Part shown: piece by piece, positions 59,063 through 64,000 of the stretch
Position numbering within the stretch: the first letter of the stretch is position 1
Layout: each line of letters starts with the position of its first letter
Source of the DNA: Nocardioides baculatus
GTDB lineage: Bacteria; Actinomycetota; Actinomycetes; Propionibacteriales; Nocardioidaceae
Assembly (NCBI RefSeq): GCF_016735675.1
Contig: NZ_JAERSG010000003.1
Coordinates: 62,001 to 126,000 of the forward strand
Direction: 5' to 3'
DNA: 64,000 nt
Position numbers and translations under genes: made by a program
The notes under the pieces: model-generated
The model's database searches: none
Told to the model about the DNA's origin: nothing
The model's input: only the letters and a program-made list of their open reading frames with translations

Positions 59063-59140
59063 TCAGCGGCCCCGGCGGAGGAAGCCCGCGAGGAACAGCA
59101 CGACGAGGACGATGACGACGATGATCAGGATGGTCTTCAT
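59063..59140 (-). CDS. 25-aa single-span membrane microprotein
   Basis: A 25-codon gene encoding MKTILIIVVIVLVVLFLAG and then FLRRGR: one hydrophobic span with a basic C-terminal end. TAGGTT lies 6 nt before the ATG, the same leaderless promoter form as genuine genes in this window, and it ends in TGA at 59063. Its composition is not what random G+C-rich sequence gives. The role is unknown; such peptides commonly modulate membrane complexes. Confidence 0.6.
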   Translation of the reverse strand: MKTILIIVVIVLVVLFLAGFLRRGR

Positions 59141-59203
59141 CTGCCCAACCTAGTGGGCAGCGCACGCTCGACACACCCTCCGAGGGGTGTCCCGCGTGTC
59201 GGG

Positions 59204-59575
59204 TCAGTGCTCGCGCGACTGCCAGGCGTGGGCGGCGTTGACCCCGACGATGCCTGTCCAGCCGACGATCACGGCCACCACGCCACTGACGCCGCCCGCG
59301 GCCACCGTCGGCACGATCGTGATCGGCACACCGACGCCGACCGAGACAATGCCCAGGACGAACTGCCGGGTCCGCCCGTTGCCCGCGCTCGCCGTACGTC
59401 GCTGCTCGAGCGCGGTGCGGTCGGCCACCCGTCGCTCGACGGCACGCTCGATCCGCTCGGCGAAGCCGTCGACCAGCTCGGCGTCGTAGCGCGCGCCGAG
59501 CTCGCGACGGGTCGCCAGGGCGGCCTCGATGTCGCTGTGGCCGAGCTCCTCCTCGCGCTCCACCTCACGATCCAT
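59204..59575 (-). CDS. Hypothetical protein with two C-terminal membrane spans
   Basis: A 123-aa protein. The N-terminal 60 residues are charged and helical (EREEELGHSDIEAALATRRELGARYDAELVDGFAERIERAVERRVADR), followed by two hydrophobic segments (FVLGIVSVGVGVPITIVPTVAAGG and GVVAVIVGWTGIVGVNAAHA). This layout is common in actinobacteria as a DUF1707-like or integral-membrane accessory, but I cannot name the family. It lies 4 bp after the arc stop, so it is co-transcribed with the proteasomal ATPase. Confidence 0.72.
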   Translation of the reverse strand: MDREVEREEELGHSDIEAALATRRELGARYDAELVDGFAERIERAVERRVADRTALEQRRTASAGNGRTRQFVLGIVSVGVGVPITIVPTVAAGGVSGVVAVIVGWTGIVGVNAAHAWQSREH

Positions 59576-59579
59576 CGAC

Positions 59580-61325
59580 TCAGAGGTACTGGCCGGTGTT
59601 GGCGACCGTGTCGATGGAGCGACCCGGCTCCGTGCCCTGCTTCCCGGTGATGAGCGTGCGGATGAAGACGATGCGCTCGCCCTTCTTGCCCGAGATCCGC
59701 GCCCAGTCGTCGGGGTTGGTGGTGTTGGGCAGGTCCTCGTTCTCCTTGAACTCGTCGACGCACGCCTGGAGCATGTGCTGGACCCTCAAGCCCCGCTGGG
59801 CGGGGTTGAGGTCGGAGTCGAGGAAGTCCTTGATCGCCATCTTCTTGGCGCGGTCGACGATGTTCTGGATCATCGCGCCGGAGTTGAAGTCCTTGAAGTA
59901 GAGGACCTCCTTGTCGCCGTTGGCGTAGGTCACCTCGAGGAAGCGGTTCTCCTCGGACTCGGTGTACATGCGCTCGACGGTCGCGCGGATCATCGCGGCC
60001 ACGGTGGCCTCGCGGTCGTCGTTGAACTCGGCCAGGTCGACCGTGTGCAACGGCAGCGACGGCGTGAGGTACTTGGAGAAGATGTCGCGCGCGGACTCGG
60101 CGTCGGGGCGCTCGATCTTGATCTTCACGTCGAGCCGGCCGGGGCGCAGGATCGCGGGGTCGATCATGTCCTCGCGGTTGGAGGCGCCGATGACCAGCAC
60201 GTTCTCCAGTGCCTCGACACCGTCGATCTCACTGAGCAGCTGCGGCACGATCGTGTTCTCGACGTCGGAGGAGACGCCCGACCCACGGGTGCGGAAGAGC
60301 GAGTCCATCTCGTCGAAGAACACGATGACGGGCGTGCCGAGCGAGGCCTTCTCGCGGGCCCGCTGGAACACCAGCCGGATGTGGCGCTCGGTCTCGCCGA
60401 CGTACTTGTTGAGCAGCTCGGGGCCCTTGATGTTGAGGAAGTAGGACTTCCCCGAGGCGCCCGTGCGCTCGGCGACCTTCTTGGCCAGCGAGTTGGCGAC
60501 CGCCTTGGCGATCAGCGTCTTGCCGCATCCGGGCGGGCCGTAGAGCAGCACGCCCTTCGGCGGCTTGAGCTCGTGGTCGGTGAACAGGTCGGGGTAGAGG
60601 TAGGGCAGCTCGACCGCGTCGCGGATCGCATCGATCTGGGCGGTGAGCCCGCCGATCTGCGTGTAGTCGATGTCGGGCACCTCCTCCAGCACGAGCTCCT
60701 CGACCTCGGACTTCGGCACGACCTCGTAGACGTAGCCCGCGCGGGTGTCGAGCAGCAGCGAGTCGCCGGCGCGGATCGTGACGTCCTCGGCTCGCAGCGG
60801 CTCGGCAAGGCGTACGACGCGCTCCTCGTCGGCGTTGGCGATCACCAGCGCGCGCTCGCCGTCGGCGAGGATCTCCTTGAGCATCACGACCTCGCCGACC
60901 TGCTCGAAGTCGAGGGCGGCGACGACGTTGAGGGCCTCGTTGAGCATGACCTCCTGGCCACGCACGAGTCCGTCGAGGTCGACGGCCGGGCTGACGCTGA
61001 CCCGCAGCTTGCGACCACCGGTGAACACGTCGACCGAGTCGTCGTCGTTGCGGGTGAGGAACGTGCCGAAGCCGGCGGGCGGTTGCGCCAGCCGGTCGAC
61101 CTCCTCCTTGAGCGTGGTGATCTGGTCGCGGGCGTCGCGCAGGGTCTGCGCGAGGCGTTCGTTCTGGCTCGAGACCGCGGCCAGGGACCGCTGTGCGTCG
61201 GCCAGCCTGCTCTCGAGGCCGCGGGCCTGACCGGGCACGTCGTCGAGACGGCGGCGCAGGTCGGTGACCTCGGCCTCGAGATAGCGCACCTGAGTGGCAA
61301 GTTGCTCGCGTGTCGGCTCGGACAT
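59580..61325 (-). CDS. arc: Proteasome-associated ATPase ARC/Mpa
   Basis: A 581-aa AAA unfoldase. Residues 1-80 form the coiled coil that captures Pup; OB folds occupy about 85-215; the AAA domain has Walker A GPPGCGKT (263-270) and [12 protein letters not shown] (Walker B). The C-terminal GQYL is the HbYX-like motif that opens the proteasome gate. GGAGGAGGTGCCC precedes ATG 61325, and TAGTGT further upstream may be the -10, so unlike its neighbours it has a leader. Length matches Mpa (about 600). Confidence 0.96.
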   Translation of the reverse strand: MSEPTREQLATQVRYLEAEVTDLRRRLDDVPGQARGLESRLADAQRSLAAVSSQNERLAQTLRDARDQITTLKEEVDRLAQPPAGFGTFLTRNDDDSVDVFTGGRKLRVSVSPAVDLDGLVRGQEVMLNEALNVVAALDFEQVGEVVMLKEILADGERALVIANADEERVVRLAEPLRAEDVTIRAGDSLLLDTRAGYVYEVVPKSEVEELVLEEVPDIDYTQIGGLTAQIDAIRDAVELPYLYPDLFTDHELKPPKGVLLYGPPGCGKTLIAKAVANSLAKKVAERTGASGKSYFLNIKGPELLNKYVGETERHIRLVFQRAREKASLGTPVIVFFDEMDSLFRTRGSGVSSDVENTIVPQLLSEIDGVEALENVLVIGASNREDMIDPAILRPGRLDVKIKIERPDAESARDIFSKYLTPSLPLHTVDLAEFNDDREATVAAMIRATVERMYTESEENRFLEVTYANGDKEVLYFKDFNSGAMIQNIVDRAKKMAIKDFLDSDLNPAQRGLRVQHMLQACVDEFKENEDLPNTTNPDDWARISGKKGERIVFIRTLITGKQGTEPGRSIDTVANTGQYL

Positions 61326-61418
61326 GGGCACCTCCTCCTCCGCTGGCGACACTACCCACTCACTCGTGGGACGGAAGTGAATATCCCACCGTGTTGGTCA
61401 CGGTTTCCTCACGGCTGG

Positions 61419-61967
61419 TCAGGCGCTGCTGTCGTTGAGCCGGTGGATCGCGGCGAGCTCGTCGTCACTGAACTCGCCCGACACCTCCAGGACCTGCTGC
61501 AGCACGGCGGACTTGCCGGCGAGGTAGGTGTCGATGTCCATCGTGGGATCGGCGGCGAGCGCGAGCTTGACGGCGGCGTACGCGTCGCGCAGGTCGTCGC
61601 GCTCCCGGAGGACGTCGCGGACGGCCAGGTGGTTGCGCACGTTCGTCGTGCCGGCGGTGCAGACGTAGACGTTGCGGCGCGGCTCGCCGGGGGCGTAGAA
61701 GGCCTCCCGTCCGGCGACGCCGAGGTCGCCGCGGTGGACGTGGCCGACGGACTCCAGGGCGGTCACCGCCGCCGCCACGTCGGCGGCGTCCACGACCACG
61801 TCGATGTCGAGGATCGGCTTGGCGGCCAGGCCCGGCACCGACGTCGAACCGACGTGCTCCACCACGGCGGACGGCACGTCGACCAGCGCCTCGCGCAGGT
61901 CCGCGGCCACCTCGTCGAACTGGACGGCCCACGCGGGCGACCAGTCGACGACGACGATCGAGCTCAT
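61419..61967 (-). CDS. GrpB family protein (nucleotidyltransferase-like)
   Basis: A 182-aa GrpB-superfamily protein. VVEHVGSTSVPGLAAKPILDIDVVV is the nucleotidyltransferase-like core with Gly-Ser and two Asp, and NVYVCTAGTTNVRNHLAVRDVLRERDDLRDAYAAVKL is the C-terminal motif. The function is not settled. ATG at 61967 directly follows repeat copy B, whose end may provide the ribosome-binding site. It lies between trmI and arc on the minus strand. Confidence 0.88.
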   Translation of the reverse strand: MSSIVVVDWSPAWAVQFDEVAADLREALVDVPSAVVEHVGSTSVPGLAAKPILDIDVVVDAADVAAAVTALESVGHVHRGDLGVAGREAFYAPGEPRRNVYVCTAGTTNVRNHLAVRDVLRERDDLRDAYAAVKLALAADPTMDIDTYLAGKSAVLQQVLEVSGEFSDDELAAIHRLNDSSA

Positions 61968-62037
61968 CCCCGTACTCGCTTCGCTCCGTGCGCGGACGAG
62001 GCACGATGCGCGCGGCACTGGATGGTTCGCTCGCTCA
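61968..62037. repeat. Intercistronic repeat module, copy B
   Basis: On the minus strand it runs from the trmI stop codon to the GrpB-gene ATG. It matches copy A (36740-36818) in the blocks TGAGCGAGCG, AACCATCCA, TCGTGCCTC and the run beginning GCGCACGGAGCGAAGC, lacking one 9-nt piece. Both copies therefore link a stop codon to the next start. Confidence 0.75.
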
Positions 62038-63021
62038 CTCGTCGGCTTCGACGGCGTCGACCGTCTCGACGGGCGGGAGGTCCGCCGGGCGCGGCCCGGT
62101 GTAGTCCGGTCCGTACGCCCCGGGCGCGGGTCGCCGCGTCTTGCGGGGCGGCTTCTCCCCCGGCGCCATCCGGCGCGCGGTGACGAGGAACGCCGTGTGT
62201 CCGATCATCTTGTGGCCCGGCCGTACGGCGAGCCCCTCCACGTGCCAGTCGCGCACGAGGGACTCCCACGGCTGGGGCTCGGTGAAGCCGCCGTGCACGC
62301 GCAGGGTCTCGACCACGCGCGAGAGCTGCGTCGTCGTGGCGACGTATGCGCAGACGATGCCGCCGGGGACGAGGGCGTCGGCGACGGCGTCGACGCAGTT
62401 CCACGGGTCGAGCATGTCGAGGATGATCCGGTCGACCTGGTGGGCGCCGTGGTCGGCCAGGCCCTCCTTGAGGTCGCCGAGACGCAGGTCCCACGCGGGG
62501 TGGGTCCGGCCCTCCGGTGCGGAGAAGAACTGGTTGACGTTGCGGCGGGCGACGTCGGCGAACTCCTCGCGCAGCTCGTAGGACGTCACGCTCCCCCACG
62601 GGCCGACGGCGCGGAGCAGCGAGCAGGTGAGCGCCCCCGAGCCGGCGCCGGCCTCGACCACGCGGGCGCCGGGGTAGATGTCGGCGAGCGCCACGATCTG
62701 GGCGGCGTCCTTCGGGTAGACCACGGCGGCACCGCGCGGCATCGAGACGACGAACTCGTTGAGCAGCGGCCGGAAGACGAGGTACTGCCCACCGGCGGAC
62801 GAGACCAGCGTGAAGCCCTCGTCCCGGCCGATCATGTCGTCGTGGTCGAGGTGGCCCTTGTTGGAGAAGAACCGCTTGCCCGCGACCAGCTCGAAGTTGT
62901 GCTTGCGGCCCTTCTGGTCGACCAGCCGCACCCACTCGCCCTCGCGCAGGGGACCGCGGTGGACGCCGGACCAGGCCTCGGCGGGGACGTCGGCTCTGTC
63001 GTCGGTGGAGGGCTCAGACAT
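62035..63021 (-). CDS. trmI: tRNA (adenine(58)-N1)-methyltransferase TrmI
   Basis: A 328-aa methyltransferase. An N-terminal beta domain (GPLREGEWVRLVDQKGRKHNFELVAGKRFFSNKGHLDHDDMIG) precedes the Rossmann core with ARVVEAGAGSGALTCSLLRAVG (motif I) and DRIILDMLDPWNCVDAVAD (motif IV). It makes m1A58 in the tRNA T-loop. A basic C-terminal tail of about 35 residues is typical of actinobacterial TrmI. ATG at 63021 has TAGTCT 7 nt upstream. It is often beside the proteasome genes in actinobacteria. Confidence 0.95.
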   Translation of the reverse strand: MSEPSTDDRADVPAEAWSGVHRGPLREGEWVRLVDQKGRKHNFELVAGKRFFSNKGHLDHDDMIGRDEGFTLVSSAGGQYLVFRPLLNEFVVSMPRGAAVVYPKDAAQIVALADIYPGARVVEAGAGSGALTCSLLRAVGPWGSVTSYELREEFADVARRNVNQFFSAPEGRTHPAWDLRLGDLKEGLADHGAHQVDRIILDMLDPWNCVDAVADALVPGGIVCAYVATTTQLSRVVETLRVHGGFTEPQPWESLVRDWHVEGLAVRPGHKMIGHTAFLVTARRMAPGEKPPRKTRRPAPGAYGPDYTGPRPADLPPVETVDAVEADE

Positions 63022-63078
63022 GGCCGGAAGACTAGTGGCGAGGCGACGGAATCGCTCAGCCGACGACGGCCCTGCGGC

Positions 63079-64000
63079 TCAGCGGGACGCGTTGTCCCGG
63101 AAGGCCCGGTCGACGTCGGCGGTGGCCAGCACGCCGTAGATCCGGCCGTCGGCCTCGACCAGGAGGTACTCCTCGGCGGGGCGGCGGCTGATCGCGAGGA
63201 CGAGGTCCTCCCCCGCGACGGTCGCCGGCAGCGTGAGCCCGTCCTCGATGGCACGCGCCACGGTGGACACCGGGACCCACGGACGGCGCTCCTCGGGCAT
63301 CGCGGTCACCGCCGCCTCGCTGACGATGCCGAGCGGACGGCCGTCGGGCGCGACCGTCACGATGCTGCCGGCCTGCGCCTCCTGCGCCTGCCGGACGGCC
63401 TCGGACAGCGGGAGGTCGGACGGCACGGTGAGCGTACGACGTGCGAGCGGGCGCGCGGCCAGGGCCGGGAGCCGCTCGCGGATGCGGGCGTGGGCCATCG
63501 CGGCGGTGGCCCCGGTCCAGAGGAACAGACCGAGGATGAACACGAGGACGACGTCCAGCAGCGTGGGCTCGACGCCGAAGAGGGGCTCCATGACCAGCGG
63601 CCACGTGAGCAGCGCCAGGGCGGTCAGCCGGCCACCCCAGCCGGCCACGACGGTCGCCCGGTGCTGGTTGCCGGATGCGCCCCACACGGCGGACTTGAGC
63701 ACGCGCCCGCCGTCGAGCGGGAGCCCGGGGATGAGGTTGAGCACGCCGATGAGGAGGTTGGCACCGGCGAGGTAGCCGATGGCGAGGTGCACGAGTCCGT
63801 CGGGGACCACGAACCACAGGCCGAGTGCCGCCGCGCCGATCGCGATCGAGGTCAGCGGGCCGACCACGGCGATCCAGAACTCGTGGCGCGGCCTGCGCGA
63901 CTGGCCGTCGATCTCGGTCATGCCGCCGAGGAAGTGCAGTGTGATCGAGGTGACGCCGTAGCCCAGGCGCTTCGCGACGACGGCGTGGGACGCCTCGTGG
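63079..64000 (-). CDS. Site-2 protease-like M50 metallopeptidase with CBS domains (5' end outside window)
   Basis: The window edge begins inside HEASH, the HExxH zinc motif of M50 proteases. Four to five membrane spans follow, then the third ligand block GVLNLIPGLPLDGGRVL, and from about 120 residues before the end a pair of CBS motifs (LPLSEAVRQAQEAQAGSIVTVAPDGRPLGIVSE; LVLAISRRPAEEYLLVEADGRIYGVL). This is the Rip3-like intramembrane protease branch of actinobacteria. Substrates are unknown. The stop lies 57 bp before trmI, so co-transcription is likely. Confidence 0.88.
   Translation of the reverse strand, partial: HEASHAVVAKRLGYGVTSITLHFLGGMTEIDGQSRRPRHEFWIAVVGPLTSIAIGAAALGLWFVVPDGLVHLAIGYLAGANLLIGVLNLIPGLPLDGGRVLKSAVWGASGNQHRATVVAGWGGRLTALALLTWPLVMEPLFGVEPTLLDVVLVFILGLFLWTGATAAMAHARIRERLPALAARPLARRTLTVPSDLPLSEAVRQAQEAQAGSIVTVAPDGRPLGIVSEAAVTAMPEERRPWVPVSTVARAIEDGLTLPATVAGEDLVLAISRRPAEEYLLVEADGRIYGVLATADVDRAFRDNASR

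Noticed and set aside
1..64000. Prophage, integrative element or insertion sequence
   Set aside because: No integrase, transposase, phage structural gene or tRNA attachment site was found; gene order is that of a stable chromosome.

Overview
The window is a roughly 70% or higher G+C chromosomal segment from an actinobacterium. The gene content points to Nocardioidaceae, and a Nocardioides-like organism fits best, but that placement is inferred from gene set and style rather than from a database match. Actinobacterial markers are a complete Pup-proteasome system (arc/mpa, dop, pup, prcB, prcA, pafA, pafB, pafC), rbpA behind a SigR-type promoter, helY, a polyprenol-phosphate mannose synthase beside lnt, and a HelR-type RNA polymerase motor. 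Many genes appear leaderless: a TANNNT or near-TANNNT hexamer ends 6 to 7 nt before the start codon. That pattern was used to choose several starts. No tRNA, rRNA, insertion sequence, prophage or CRISPR array was recognised.

Layout. 1-8 kb: partial sbcD, fdhD, a structured leader with a 47-aa Arg-rich protein, an OsmC peroxidase, a cyclophilin lipoprotein, an aldo/keto reductase, a secreted Ca-binding-repeat protein, a Na+/H+ antiporter divergent from an ArsR/SRPBCC pair. 8-21 kb: a PhyH-type oxygenase, a damaged convergent pair (pterin dehydratase-VOC against an MFS transporter), an esterase, a hot-dog thioesterase, helR with a rifamycin-element-like dyad, mmuM, nei2, a UvrA-like ATPase, a flavin/F420-type oxidoreductase and a YcaQ-like glycosylase. 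21-32 kb: a Cys-rich 50-aa protein, PhoD-like phosphatase, zinc alcohol dehydrogenase, a second secreted repeat protein, SGNH hydrolase, an XRE-MurA fusion with its own palindromic operator, GDPD and UMF1 transporter, then rbpA.

32-43 kb: fxsA-ppm-lnt, a gene-poor 435-bp gap with a plus-strand intrinsic terminator, and the lysine 2,3-/5,6-aminomutase catabolic cluster (kal-kamE-kamD-kdd divergent from kamA). Next is an AbiEi-type HTH/PD-(D/E)xK gene bracketed by 77-bp inverted repeats, and an Lrp regulator. 42.8-64 kb: 5'-3' exonuclease, helY, lipid kinase, tatC-tatA, pafC-pafB, FKBP, pafA, proteasome and pupylation genes, arc, GrpB-type protein, trmI and a partial site-2-type protease.

How genes work together. 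KamA makes beta-lysine, KamDE moves the second amino group with B12 and PLP, Kdd deaminates the product, and Kal removes ammonia from 3-aminobutyryl-CoA; the cleavage enzyme Kce is not in the window. Dop trims Pup, PafA attaches it, ARC unfolds and PrcAB degrades, while PafBC controls a DNA-damage regulon. The most interesting leads are the inverted-repeat-bounded nuclease gene, the XRE-MurA autoregulatory fusion, the repeated stop-to-start intercistronic module, the deletion-like junction at about 9.62 kb, and the orphan plus-strand terminator at 35.5 kb.
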